Source: Mucilaginibacter flavus
Lineage (GTDB): Bacteria > Bacteroidota > Bacteroidia > Sphingobacteriales > Sphingobacteriaceae
Assembly (NCBI RefSeq): GCF_030409315.1
Contig: NZ_JAUFPS010000042.1
Span: 1 to 64,000, forward strand
Direction: 5' to 3'
Length of the DNA stretch: 64,000 bases
This document shows, piece by piece, positions 43,045 through 51,090 of this stretch. The first letter of the stretch is position 1. Every line of letters starts with the position of its first letter. The notes below the pieces were generated by a model. The model was not told where the DNA came from and ran no database searches. It saw only the letters and a list, made by a program, of their open reading frames with translations. The translations under genes were made by a program, and so were the position numbers.

Positions 43045-44574
43045 ATGGCAACACAATATGAACCAGGTATCGCCCGTGACGGCGCGCAACAGAGCCCCTG
43101 GCAAATCAATTTAAATAGTATCAGCACGCCGGCGACGGTGGCGGCAGGAACGGTTTATGACGCACTGGTCGTCGGCGGCGGGATGACCGGTTTTACGGCG
43201 GCGATCGGTTTGGCTAAAGCCGGTAAAAGGGTCGTCCTGGCGGAAGCGCATACGGTGGGTTTTGGTACGACGGGCGGCACGAGCGCGCATATCAATACTT
43301 TTGCAGATACGACTTATGCGGAAGTTGATCAGCCGGAATTGTTTGCCAATGCGGTAACGGAGGGTGCCGGGCTGATCAAGACATACATCGACGAATTTAA
43401 GATTGATTGTGATTACGAAACGAAGGCCGGTTATCTGTATGCCGAAACGGATAAAGAGGCCAAACAGTTGAATGATATTTACGAAGGGGCGATCAAAGCA
43501 GGTGTTGCGGTCGAATACGTAAGTGAGGTACCGACACCGGTGGACTATAAAAAAGCTTTGTTATGGCCGGGGCAAGCGCAGTTCCAGCCGCTGAAATATT
43601 TGCTGGGATTGGAAAAGGCTTTCTTGTCTTTGGGCGGCGTGGTCTTAGAAAACACCCTGGTGAGCGGGGTAAACACGGCTTCAGGCATCCATATTGCGGA
43701 CACCAATCACGGTCCGGTAAGCGCCAGAGCGGTGATCTATGCGACACATCTGCCGCCGAATATCAATGTGTTCAATTTTGAATGCGCACCCTACCGCAGC
43801 TATGTGATGGCGGTCAAAATCAAAAGCGGGAAATATCCCGAGGCCTTAATTTATGACAGCCAGGAACCCTATCACTATGTGCGCACGCATGTGATCGACG
43901 GTCAGGAACTGTTATTGGTAGGCGGGCTGGACCACAAAACGGGGCATGAAGATCCGGAAAAGGCTTTTGCCGATCTGGAAAAGTATGTCAGAAAGTACTA
44001 TAGCGTTTCGTCGGTAAAATACCGTTGGTCTTCGCAATACTATGTACCGGTTGACGGGCTGCCTTATATCGGGCAGATGCCGCTGGCGGCTAACGGCATT
44101 TATTGTGCGACGGGTTATAATGGTAACGGGATGATGCTGGGTAGTATCGCCGGTAAAATACTGAGCGATCTGGTGACGGGCAGGGAAAGTAAATATGAAC
44201 AACTGTTCAGCCCGGCCCGGGTCAAACCGGTAGACAGCTTTACGGAGTTTGTCAAAGAGAACGCGGATGTGGCCTATCATTTTGTGGCCGACAGGTTTGG
44301 GATCAAGGACAGCGATTCGTTGAAACGTTTGCAGCCGGGAACGGGCAAAGTGGTCGATGTGGACGGTGAAAAGATCGCCGCTTACCGCGATGAAGCCGGA
44401 AAGATCCATGCTTTGAGCCCGATCTGTACACATGCAGCTTGTATCGTCAACTGGAACGCTTCGGAGAAAAGCTGGGACTGCCCTTGTCACGGTGCGCGTT
44501 ATGATATTGCCGGTAAAGTGCTGACAGGTCCGGCTACAAAAGACTTATTAAAAATGGATGCCGATGAAAGCTAA
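43045..44574 (+). CDS. FAD-dependent oxidoreductase with C-terminal Rieske domain
   Basis: 509 residues from ATG 43045 (MATQYEPGIARDGAQQSPW). An earlier ATG at 42952 lies in the promoter region. The dinucleotide-binding motif GGGMTGFTAAIGL is near residue 45, followed by a DAO fold. Residues about 410-509 are a Rieske [2Fe-2S] domain with CTHAACIV and CPCHGARYD. The combination is the YgiK-like DAO-Rieske family. It probably passes electrons from a small amine or aldehyde. TGTCTTTG at 43027-43034 is one base off a -7 box. Confidence 0.94.
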   Translation: MATQYEPGIARDGAQQSPWQINLNSISTPATVAAGTVYDALVVGGGMTGFTAAIGLAKAGKRVVLAEAHTVGFGTTGGTSAHINTFADTTYAEVDQPELFANAVTEGAGLIKTYIDEFKIDCDYETKAGYLYAETDKEAKQLNDIYEGAIKAGVAVEYVSEVPTPVDYKKALLWPGQAQFQPLKYLLGLEKAFLSLGGVVLENTLVSGVNTASGIHIADTNHGPVSARAVIYATHLPPNINVFNFECAPYRSYVMAVKIKSGKYPEALIYDSQEPYHYVRTHVIDGQELLLVGGLDHKTGHEDPEKAFADLEKYVRKYYSVSSVKYRWSSQYYVPVDGLPYIGQMPLAANGIYCATGYNGNGMMLGSIAGKILSDLVTGRESKYEQLFSPARVKPVDSFTEFVKENADVAYHFVADRFGIKDSDSLKRLQPGTGKVVDVDGEKIAAYRDEAGKIHALSPICTHAACIVNWNASEKSWDCPCHGARYDIAGKVLTGPATKDLLKMDADES

Positions 44575-45028
44575 GGAAATATTGATCCCGGGTATTACCG
44601 GTACCACCTTTATGACGCTTTTCAGCTACCTGGTTTCGCTGGCGGACGGTGAAAACTTCAGTGAGCCGGAACGGCTGGGCCAGCTGGCGGGGCGGTTGCT
44701 GCCGAAACTCGATGAGGAACAAAGCCAGGCGCTGGGCTGGCTGGGGCATTATAGTGTGGGCCTGCTTTTTGCTGTAGTGTATGTGGAACTTTGGCGCAGC
44801 GGTAAATTAAGGCCTGACTGGAAAACCAATCTGTGGCTCGGTGGCATCAGCGGTCTCGTTGCCGTTGCCATCTGGAAATCGACCTTTAAAATGCACCCGC
44901 TGCCGCCTAAACTTAATTTCGACAAATATTATTTACAACTAGTTCCGGCGCATGTGGTGTTCGCCCTGTTTGCAGGAATTGGTTATCAGCTTCAACGAAA
45001 AAAAACGCCGGGCGGACACCCTAATTAA
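44558..45028 (+). CDS. Conserved membrane protein
   Basis: 156 residues. Four hydrophobic helices are visible, including ILIPGITGTTFMTLFSYLVS, YSVGLLFAVVYVELW, LWLGGISGLVAVAIW and PAHVVFALFAGIGYQ. No family is recognised. Its start overlaps the stop of the FAD/Rieske gene by 17 bp (ATG 44558 or 44564), so it is coupled to it. It may serve as a membrane partner. Confidence 0.75.
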   Translation: MPMKAKEILIPGITGTTFMTLFSYLVSLADGENFSEPERLGQLAGRLLPKLDEEQSQALGWLGHYSVGLLFAVVYVELWRSGKLRPDWKTNLWLGGISGLVAVAIWKSTFKMHPLPPKLNFDKYYLQLVPAHVVFALFAGIGYQLQRKKTPGGHPN

Positions 45029-45050
45029 GCCGGGCTATAATCATAACTAT

Positions 45051-45560
45051 ATGGAAAATCAAAGCCGCCAACCATCGCATTTACTAAGCACGGAGGAGCT
45101 CCGGGTCTTCTTTATCAGTCACCTGAACCGTATTTATTGCGCCAAAAACCAGCTGGTGGACAAATTGCCGCAGTTGGGCAAACGTTCGCATTACCTGGAC
45201 CTGCAGCAGGCCATCGGCGAAACCATCGATATAGTCAGGATGCAAATCAAAAGGATGCAGGAGATATATATCCGGCTGGACACTTTTTATCAGCCGGAGA
45301 GTTGCGTGGGGCTGGCGGGCATCCTGGATGAAGCCTTTCAGTCCATCGGTGCGCCGGGCGACAGCGCGGCCTTACGTGACCTTTCGATATTGTTCTACAT
45401 GTATAATATCGAGAGTATTGAAACATCCTCGTTTAAAACGCTGCTCCGCGTGGCTGATCATTTCCCGGATAAAGCGGTGGTCCAGTTGCTGGTCGAATGT
45501 TATGATGAAGCCAGGGAAGATAAGGTCTTGTTCCGTCAGATCACCGAAGCCTACGTATAA
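45051..45560 (+). CDS. Divergent DUF892 (YciE-like) four-helix protein
   Basis: 169 residues from ATG 45051 (MENQSRQPSHLLSTEEL). It follows the DUF892 helix plan, but helix 1 reads ISHLNRIYCAKNQL, with Lys instead of the ferritin-like Glu and the same shared His as its paralogues at 29805 and 49263. Helix 2 reads TIDIVRM and helix 3 NIESIETS, so His and some Glu ligands are lost. It is not expected to bind a canonical diiron centre. It ends at a strong terminator and is preceded by the membrane-protein gene. Confidence 0.85.
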   Translation: MENQSRQPSHLLSTEELRVFFISHLNRIYCAKNQLVDKLPQLGKRSHYLDLQQAIGETIDIVRMQIKRMQEIYIRLDTFYQPESCVGLAGILDEAFQSIGAPGDSAALRDLSILFYMYNIESIETSSFKTLLRVADHFPDKAVVQLLVECYDEAREDKVLFRQITEAYV

Positions 45561-45561
45561 G

Positions 45562-45595
45562 AAAAAGGCCGGCTTATAGGGCCGACCTTTTTTTA
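45562..45595 (+). terminator. Intrinsic terminator with U run
   Basis: AAAAAGG-C-CGGC pairs with GCCG-A-CCTTTTT around TTATAGG, followed by TTTTTT. It lies directly after the DUF892-like stop codon. The A/T-rich arms also let it act for the opposite strand, where the small membrane gene ends. Confidence 0.75.
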
Positions 45596-45610
45596 AAATG
45601 TCTGCACTGT

Positions 45611-45769
45611 TTACACGACAGTCGTGTCGCGGCGCAGGAAGCCTAATACCAGTGAAATAATGGCGATCACCAGTAAAACGTGGATCAGGCCGGTAGCTGA
45701 ATAAGCGAAGGTGCCGATAGCCCAACCTATGATCAGGATAACTGCGATGATATACAATAATGATCTCAT
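45611..45769 (-). CDS. Lmo0937-family small membrane protein
   Basis: 52 residues (MRSLLYIIAVILIIGWAIGT start). Two hydrophobic helices separated by the SATGLIH turn, ending in RRD. Such 50-residue proteins are common in Bacteroidota and Firmicutes and often lie in stress regions; the function is unknown. A longer frame upstream to 46183 would cover the DUF72 gene and is rejected. Confidence 0.8.
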   Translation of the reverse strand: MRSLLYIIAVILIIGWAIGTFAYSATGLIHVLLVIAIISLVLGFLRRDTTVV

Positions 45770-45850
45770 AACTGAATGTTTTAGTAAATGTTGGTTAAGG
45801 TTATGCAATAGTGATACCAAAGATTGACAAGTGATAAATTTATTTACGGA

Positions 45851-46576
45851 ATGATGGAATGGCATATCGGATGTTCGGGCTTTCACTATAAGCACTGGAA
45901 GGGCGCTTTCTACCCGGAGGGGCTGGCGCAAACGAAATGGTTCGGCTTCTACGCCAATCAGTTCGAAACGCTGGAACTGAATGTTACATTTTACCGGTTC
46001 CCGCGGATGCCGGTATTGCGTACCTGGTATGAGCAGGCGCCGGAAGGTTTCCGGTTTTCGGTCAAGGCCCCTAAGGCGATCACGCACTTCAAACAGTTTC
46101 ATGGCACCGCCGGGATGCTGGCCGACTTTTATGGCACGGTCCGTGAAGGCTTGGCGGACCGCCTGGGACCGGTGCTGTTCCAATTCTCACCACGTTTCCG
46201 TTATGATCCGGAGCGGCTGGCGAGAGTGCTCGATCAGTTGGATCCAGGCTTTACCAACGTACTGGAGTTCCGCCACCCGGGCTGGTGGCGCGAAGAGGTG
46301 TTTGCTGCCCTGCGCGAAAAGGAGGTGACTTTTTGCGGGATGAGCCACCCGGAACTGCCGGTGGAACCGGTGGTGACCGGGCCGGTGGTCTATTACCGTT
46401 TCCACGGGGTACCGGACCTATACCGTTCAGCCTATAGCCGGGCTGCACTTTCGGCTGTGGCTGACGCGATCAGTAGCGAACGAGGGGTGCGGGAGGTTTG
46501 GTGTTATTTTAATAACGACGCGGCAGTGGCGGCTATCCCTGACGCGCGCCTGCTGCGCTCACTGGTTGGAAAATAA
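45851..46576 (+). CDS. DUF72 family protein (YecE-like)
   Basis: 241 residues from ATG 45851 (MMEWHIGCSGFHYKHWKGAF). A TTG 27 nt upstream is a weaker start. The family marks are the N-terminal IGCSGFHYKHWKGAFYP, then QFETLELNVTFYRFP, FSVKAPKAITH and LFQFSPRFRYD. It is a TIM-barrel-like protein of unknown biochemical role. The neighbours give no further clue. Confidence 0.93.
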   Translation: MMEWHIGCSGFHYKHWKGAFYPEGLAQTKWFGFYANQFETLELNVTFYRFPRMPVLRTWYEQAPEGFRFSVKAPKAITHFKQFHGTAGMLADFYGTVREGLADRLGPVLFQFSPRFRYDPERLARVLDQLDPGFTNVLEFRHPGWWREEVFAALREKEVTFCGMSHPELPVEPVVTGPVVYYRFHGVPDLYRSAYSRAALSAVADAISSERGVREVWCYFNNDAAVAAIPDARLLRSLVGK

Positions 46577-46648
46577 TTTAATTTTTAAGAAACAAAGGTT
46601 TCGCGGCACCTGTTATCTCTATACCAAATAATTCTAAATTCTACAATT

Positions 46649-47170
46649 ATGGAAAACAACACAGGAGGATCGTTCAATCAAAACGATCAGAACCAAAGCA
46701 GTGGTTCAGCAGATCAAAACAATCAACAAAACCGCAGTGGCGATCAGGAGCAACAAAGCAATTCGGGCATAGGCGGCAGCCAGGGTTCCTCGAATCAGGA
46801 CTGGAACAGCAGCCAGGGCCAGCAGGATAATAACCGCAGTGGTGGTCAGGAGCAACAAAGCAATTCGGGCATGGGCGGCAGCCAGGGTTCCTCGAATCAG
46901 GACTGGAACAGCAGCCAGGGCCAGCAGGACAGTAACCGCAGTGCCGGTCAGGAACAACAAAGCAATTCGGGCATGGGCGGCAGCCAGGGTTCCTCAAATC
47001 AGGACTGGAACAGCAGCCAGGACCAGCAGGAGAATAACCGCGGCAGCCAGCAGGAACAACAGTCAACAGGCGACCAAAGTTACCGCGACCAGGAGTCGGA
47101 CCGCAGCGGCAACGACCTGCAGGATGATGAGCTGGACAACAGCGAGGGCGACCAGGATTCACAAATCTAA
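46649..47170 (+). CDS. Repeat-rich low-complexity Q/S/N protein
   Basis: 173 residues, dominated by Gln, Ser, Asn, Gly and Asp with almost no hydrophobic residues. Three tandem 34-residue units contain QEQQSNSG, MGGSQGSSNQDWNSS and DNNR, with a degenerate fourth. The end is acidic (DDELDNSEGDQDSQI). It is hydrophilic and probably disordered, reminiscent of hydrophilin-type stress proteins; that is inference. A 13-bp perfect hairpin follows 14 bp after the stop. Confidence 0.85.
   Translation: MENNTGGSFNQNDQNQSSGSADQNNQQNRSGDQEQQSNSGIGGSQGSSNQDWNSSQGQQDNNRSGGQEQQSNSGMGGSQGSSNQDWNSSQGQQDSNRSAGQEQQSNSGMGGSQGSSNQDWNSSQDQQENNRGSQQEQQSTGDQSYRDQESDRSGNDLQDDELDNSEGDQDSQI
46741..47065 (+). repeat. 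Tandem 102-bp coding repeats
   Basis: The 102-bp unit starts (by the TCAGG landmark) near 46744, 46846 and 46948, with a degenerate fourth copy near 47050. The copies are nearly identical at the nucleotide level, which suggests recent expansion. Repeat number may vary between strains. Confidence 0.85.
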
Positions 47171-47184
47171 AAAGGGTATTCCCG

Positions 47185-47219
47185 CAACAAAGCCACGACA
47201 GTCTGCCGTGGCTTTGTTG
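47185..47219. terminator. Perfect 13-bp-stem terminator
   Basis: A 13-bp arm starting CAACAAAGCC (47185-47197) pairs perfectly with its complement (47207-47219) around a 9-nt loop. It sits between the plus-strand Q/S/N gene and the minus-strand receiver gene, so it can serve both. Confidence 0.75.
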
Positions 47220-47243
47220 TTTAAGGGCTTTTGCTTAAATAAT

Positions 47244-47609
47244 TTATTGCTGGCTTAAATGTTGTCTGACCTTGCCGACCAGCTCATCCAGGTCAAATGG
47301 CTTGGCCATAAAATCGGTGGCACCGGCATTCATGGCAATGGCTTTGCCGTCGGTACTGGCCGATATGACGATGACCGGCAGGGCTTTGGTCGCGGGATTG
47401 TCCCGCAGGGATTTAAGCACCTGGTCACCTGAGAGTACCGGCATCCACAGATCAAGCAAGATCAAATCAGGGTGTTCGCGGTCAATGACCCCGGCTACAT
47501 TCAGGCTGTTCACTTCGGGTATGGTTTGGAAGCCTTCTTCGGCCAGCACAATGTCAACGAGATCCAGGATACCTTCGTCATCGTCGCAGATCAGGATTTT
47601 AGCGGACAT
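47244..47609 (-). CDS. Single-domain response regulator (receiver only)
   Basis: 121 residues from ATG 47609 (MSAKILICDDDEGILDL). The acidic triad DDD is at residues 9-11, phosphoacceptor Asp53 in LILLDLWMP, switch Ser in VIVISAS and Lys in FMAKPFDL near residue 104. Its start lies inside the 3' end of the upstream histidine kinase gene (11-bp overlap), so it is very likely its cognate receiver. No output domain is attached. Confidence 0.95.
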   Translation of the reverse strand: MSAKILICDDDEGILDLVDIVLAEEGFQTIPEVNSLNVAGVIDREHPDLILLDLWMPVLSGDQVLKSLRDNPATKALPVIVISASTDGKAIAMNAGATDFMAKPFDLDELVGKVRQHLSQQ

Positions 47610-49152
47610 CGGCTGCTCCTTCCGCTTGGTCGAGTGGCAGGGTGAAACTAAACGTGGCGCCCTTGCCCGGTTCACTTTCTACCCAAAGCGTACCGCCATG
47701 ATTTTTGATGATCTCTGCGCAGACGTAAAGCCCGATGCCCATGCCCGGGAAACGCTGCTGTATGTTCTTGACGCGGTAAAAGCGCTCAAATACTTTCTGG
47801 TGCTCATCGCGGGAAATTCCGACACCCTGGTCGGTAACAGCAACTTTAAGATAGTCGCCGACCGTTGATAAATGTAACTTCACCTGCTGCGCTTCCGGGG
47901 AATATTTAACGGCATTGCTCAGCAAATTAGTGATGACCTGCGAAATGTGCGATTCATCGCCGTTGAACTGGCTATCAGTTGCGCCGCTGATGGTAATTTC
48001 GTGCGAGTTTGTCGCCTGGCGGATGCTGTCCGCGGCTTCTTTGACCATCTGGTCAAAATCAAAGGGCTGCTTGTGCAGTTCGATGCTGCCGGACTGGATA
48101 CGGGAAACGTCCAGGAGTTCGCTGATCAGGTTATTGAGCCGTTCCACATACAAGGAAGTTTTACTGACCGCGTTCTTTAATTTCTCGTCCCCGCTTTGCG
48201 CGGTCAGGCGGTTGATGATCTGGACGTGCCCTTTGACGGTGGTCAACGGGGTCTTCAACTCGTGACTGGCGATGGACAGGAAGTCGTCCTTGCGCTGTTC
48301 TATCGCGCGACGCTCGGTGATGTCTTCAATTGCCAATAAAATCCGGTCCTTATACTGGCCTTCCAGTTCGATCCGGTGCGCATTGAGCAGCATGAGTTTT
48401 TTACCGATATGCGGGAAATCATGGCTGACCTCGAAATCGATAACCGGGTTATTGGTCGGCAGGATCTGTTCGAGCAAGCGGCGGAGTTCGGCAATATCCC
48501 ACTGGCCATTGCCCAGGTCGAATAAGCTGCGGCCCTCGGTTTCTTCGCGGGAAACTTTAAAGGTGCGCTTGAAATGATCATTGACAAATATGACCTTGTA
48601 ATCCGGCGAAAGCACGATCAGGCTTTCGCGCACGGTCTGAACGATACTGGCGAGGTATTCCTCGTTTTCCCGGAGGCTTTGGGTCCGCTCGGCTACCCGC
48701 TGCTCCAGTTTCGACTGGTTTGACTTGAGTTCCTCCTCCGCGTTTTTTCGGCGGGTTACATCATTCTGAACACCGATGAAATAATCGACCGCTCCGCTGC
48801 TGTTCTTGATCGGCGATACATTTAGTTCATTCCAGAACAGGGTACCGTCTTTTCGGTAATTCCTGATCTCGATCACGGAGTTATTGCCCGCGGCGATATC
48901 CTGGCGCAGTTGCGCGCGTGCTGGCTGGTTGCGGTCGTCTTTTTGCAGGAACCGGCAGTTGTGCCCGATGATCTCGGCGCGGCTGTAGCCGGTGATCTGC
49001 TCGAACGCAGCATTACAATATATGATAGGATTATCCGGCTGGTTGTTATCGGTAATGATAATACCTGAAATGGAAGCGTCCAGCGCTTTTTTGAGCAACT
49101 CGACATCCTTGCTCACGATGTGGTCAGCCGTGTTTTTTTTTTCATCCGACAT
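47599..49152 (-). CDS. Cytoplasmic PAS histidine kinase
   Basis: 517 residues from ATG 49152 (MSDEKKNTADHIV). A TTG start 15 nt earlier is less likely. Two PAS domains: the first (about 20-140) carries the LOV-like sequence GHNCRFLQKDDRNQPARAQL. GxNCRFLQ is the flavin-binding cysteine motif of LOV photoreceptors, so blue-light sensing is plausible. A coiled coil and a second PAS follow. HisKA has His297 in IASHELKTPLTT. HATPase has LLSNAVKYSP, TDQGVGIS and GMGIGLYV. It overlaps its downstream receiver gene. Confidence 0.95.
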   Translation of the reverse strand: MSDEKKNTADHIVSKDVELLKKALDASISGIIITDNNQPDNPIIYCNAAFEQITGYSRAEIIGHNCRFLQKDDRNQPARAQLRQDIAAGNNSVIEIRNYRKDGTLFWNELNVSPIKNSSGAVDYFIGVQNDVTRRKNAEEELKSNQSKLEQRVAERTQSLRENEEYLASIVQTVRESLIVLSPDYKVIFVNDHFKRTFKVSREETEGRSLFDLGNGQWDIAELRRLLEQILPTNNPVIDFEVSHDFPHIGKKLMLLNAHRIELEGQYKDRILLAIEDITERRAIEQRKDDFLSIASHELKTPLTTVKGHVQIINRLTAQSGDEKLKNAVSKTSLYVERLNNLISELLDVSRIQSGSIELHKQPFDFDQMVKEAADSIRQATNSHEITISGATDSQFNGDESHISQVITNLLSNAVKYSPEAQQVKLHLSTVGDYLKVAVTDQGVGISRDEHQKVFERFYRVKNIQQRFPGMGIGLYVCAEIIKNHGGTLWVESEPGKGATFSFTLPLDQAEGAADVR

Positions 49153-49262
49153 AGGTAGGTCACGCAATTATTGAAAAACTTATCAGATCTATTAAACCGC
49201 TTTGGCGTGATAATGTTTACAGGCAGTCGTCTAAAATTACGTTGTGCTGAAAAGCCGGGCGG

Positions 49263-49787
49263 TTATTTGGTGATGTATTTGGCGGCGATCAGCAACAATA
49301 AGGTGCGGTCAGCTTTAGCCTCATCGTAATTTTCCTGGAGCAGTTGTTTGACCTGTTTATTTTGCAACTTAACGGCGGCCATCTGCAAGATCTGGAAGGA
49401 GGCCATTTCCATACTCTCAATGTTTTGCAGATAAAATATGATCGACATATCGCGAAGTTCGGCTTCGTCTGCCTGTGCCGCTATGGCTTCAAACGCGTCG
49501 TCGACCAGGCCGGTGAGGCCCTTGATGTTGCCATCCGTATGGGTGGCATCCAGCAATTCATAAATGACGTCCATCCGGGCCATTTGCTTTTCCACGTCTT
49601 CAACGGTTTCGCGGATAGCCAGTTGCAGGTCCTTGAAGTAAGCTTCGTCGTTCAATTGCGGCAACCTGGTCACCAGATGGGCTTTAGCGCTGTAGATGCG
49701 GTTAAGATGATCAATGAAAAAAGTTTTTAATTTTTCTGACCCTAACTGTATTTGTCTAGGGGACGGTTTTCCTGGTTCATTTGTCAT
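49263..49787 (-). CDS. Divergent DUF892 (YciE-like) four-helix protein
   Basis: 174 residues from ATG 49787 (MTNEPGKPSPRQIQL; an ATG at 49796 is alternative). Helix 1 reads IDHLNRIYSAKAHL, with the shared His and Lys instead of the ferritin Glu. Helix 2 keeps one Glu (TVEDV). Helix 3 is NIESMEMA and helix 4 NYDEAKAD. The gene is 18 bp downstream of a receiver gene and 110 bp upstream of a kinase-receiver pair, all on the same strand, which links this family to phosphorelay genes by position. Confidence 0.87.
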   Translation of the reverse strand: MTNEPGKPSPRQIQLGSEKLKTFFIDHLNRIYSAKAHLVTRLPQLNDEAYFKDLQLAIRETVEDVEKQMARMDVIYELLDATHTDGNIKGLTGLVDDAFEAIAAQADEAELRDMSIIFYLQNIESMEMASFQILQMAAVKLQNKQVKQLLQENYDEAKADRTLLLLIAAKYITK

Positions 49788-49805
49788 AGGCCTCATGCAG
49801 ACAAG

Positions 49806-50171
49806 CTAGGCGAGGCATTCCTCCACCTTTGCCAGCAGATCAAAAATATCAAAAGGTTTTCTAATATAGGCATCTGCACCGCATTCTTTTGCGATAATGG
49901 ACAGATCTGATTCGGCAGATACGAGCATTACCGGAAGATGGCGCGTTTCCAGCTGCGATTTAATTTCTCTACATATCTCCGGGCCGTTTTTAGCCGAACC
50001 GACGATCCGTACATCCAGCAGGATGAGGTCCGGTTGAATAACGCGGATATGTTCAGCAGCTTCGCCGGTGTTGGACATTACAATATCGTACCCATTCTCC
50101 TGGAATATAATATTTAATATTTCCAGGATGTCCTCATCATCATCTATAACCAATATTCTTCTTGTCATCAT
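49806..50171 (-). CDS. Single-domain response regulator (receiver only)
   Basis: 121 residues from ATG 50171 (MMTRRILVIDDDEDILEIL), preferred to the longer frame at 50231. The acidic triad is at 10-12, Asp53 lies in LILLDVRIVG, the switch Ser in VMLVSAES, and Lys in YIRKPFDIFD. An inserted VGSAKNGPEI loop after the phosphosite resembles the other receivers here. It is the first gene of a minus-strand receiver, DUF892-like, kinase, receiver series. Confidence 0.94.
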   Translation of the reverse strand: MMTRRILVIDDDEDILEILNIIFQENGYDIVMSNTGEAAEHIRVIQPDLILLDVRIVGSAKNGPEICREIKSQLETRHLPVMLVSAESDLSIIAKECGADAYIRKPFDIFDLLAKVEECLA

Positions 50172-50399
50172 CAGGGATTTCAGCTGATAGTGCAAATAAC
50201 CGTCCAACTTCGTCATTTTTCGGTATTTCATGAATTAACTGCTATTCGGGCTTGGATAAATAAATATCAGAGAATGTGCATTTTAGGCATTGGATATAAA
50301 ACCCTACATTGATTGCATGCGAAACTGGTATCTGCGAGCTGTTTTTCAGTCCAGGATCAAATTGTACGGTGGACGGCAGGTGCACTCGCCGATTCGCTT

Positions 50400-50447
50400 T
50401 TCGATAAATACTCAGTTTTTATCGAATTCTTATTTGTCGTAAGTTTG
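50400..50447 (+). promoter_or_regulatory. XRE gene promoter with candidate operator
   Basis: A perfect 9-bp inverted repeat, TTCGATAAA (50400-50408) and TTTATCGAA (50418-50426), with a 9-bp spacer, lies just upstream of TAAGTTTG (50440-50447), a match to the -7 consensus. The repeat covers the -33 region of the XRE gene promoter, as expected for an autoregulated HTH gene. The rest of the gap 50172-50399 shows no gene. Confidence 0.5.
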
Positions 50448-50475
50448 CAAGCTCGTATGCTAATCCTGACTAGAG

Positions 50476-50854
50476 GTGGAAACATTGGGTAGAAAAATAA
50501 GGTTGCTTCCTCACCGGCAGGGCTGGAACCAGGAAGACGTGGCCCGTAAACTGGCTATTTCGGTTCCGGCTTATTCCAAGATTGAAAGCGGTGTCACCGA
50601 TATGAACCTTTCGCGCCTGGCGCAGCTTGCCGGCATTTGGCTTATCGGTCGTGGACTTGCTGTCGCTGGACGAACAGGCCGAAAGACCGGTGCAGGCGAA
50701 TGCCATCCAGGCCGTACGCGAACGTATCGCCGAGCGCGAGGCCGAAGTGATGCAGCTGCATAGAAAGGTAATCGATCTCTATCAGCAGCTGAGGATTGCG
50801 GGCCCCCGCGCTCATCAGGCGGTTGCAGCGGAAACCTTCGCGGGGTCGCGCTGA
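50476..50854 (+). pseudogene. XRE-family HTH regulator with a frameshift
   Basis: The GTG start at 50476 opens an HTH_3 domain (LGRKIRLLPHRQGWNQEDVA, then KLAISVPAYSKIESGVTD and LSRLAQLAGI). At about 50635-50640, in a TTT run, the frame must shift by one base. The downstream frame gives GLSVVDLLSLDEQAERPVQA, then a C-terminal coiled coil EREAEVMQLHRKVIDLYQQL. A single extra T explains the break. It may be a true mutation or a sequencing error, since everything else, including the operator-like repeat upstream, is intact. Confidence 0.7.
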
Positions 50855-51021
50855 TTAATAATAAGCACCCGTCTGCTGCCGCGCCGGTTTACGGTTAGCG
50901 CACTTAAGCGGAAACCCGGCTGGTTCAGCACTCTCCTGCACGGTAATTTGGGCAACGGGGATAAGCAGGAAGCTCCGTTTTGCAGTTCGATCACCACTTT
51001 ATCTCTGATCGTTCCGATCAC
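50815..51021 (-). CDS. Possible small hypothetical protein
   Basis: 68 residues from a GTG start (MIGTIRDKVVIELQNGASCL). A GGAGGG lies about 10 nt upstream. It overlaps the 3' end of the XRE gene by 40 bp. No domain is recognised. The frame is open, and the region 50855-51090 otherwise holds nothing, but coding is not well supported. Confidence 0.3.
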   Translation of the reverse strand: MIGTIRDKVVIELQNGASCLSPLPKLPCRRVLNQPGFRLSALTVNRRGSRRVLIINQRDPAKVSAATA

Positions 51022-51090
51022 ATCGCACGCTCCCTCCGGGCAGGTGACATGCTGGCCTTGAGCTGCATGATACCCTCCATCACTATTGAT

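Noticed and set aside
46741-47065. Possible CRISPR-like repeats
   Set aside because: The 102-bp units are directly tandem, in frame and encode protein repeats, with no unique spacers.
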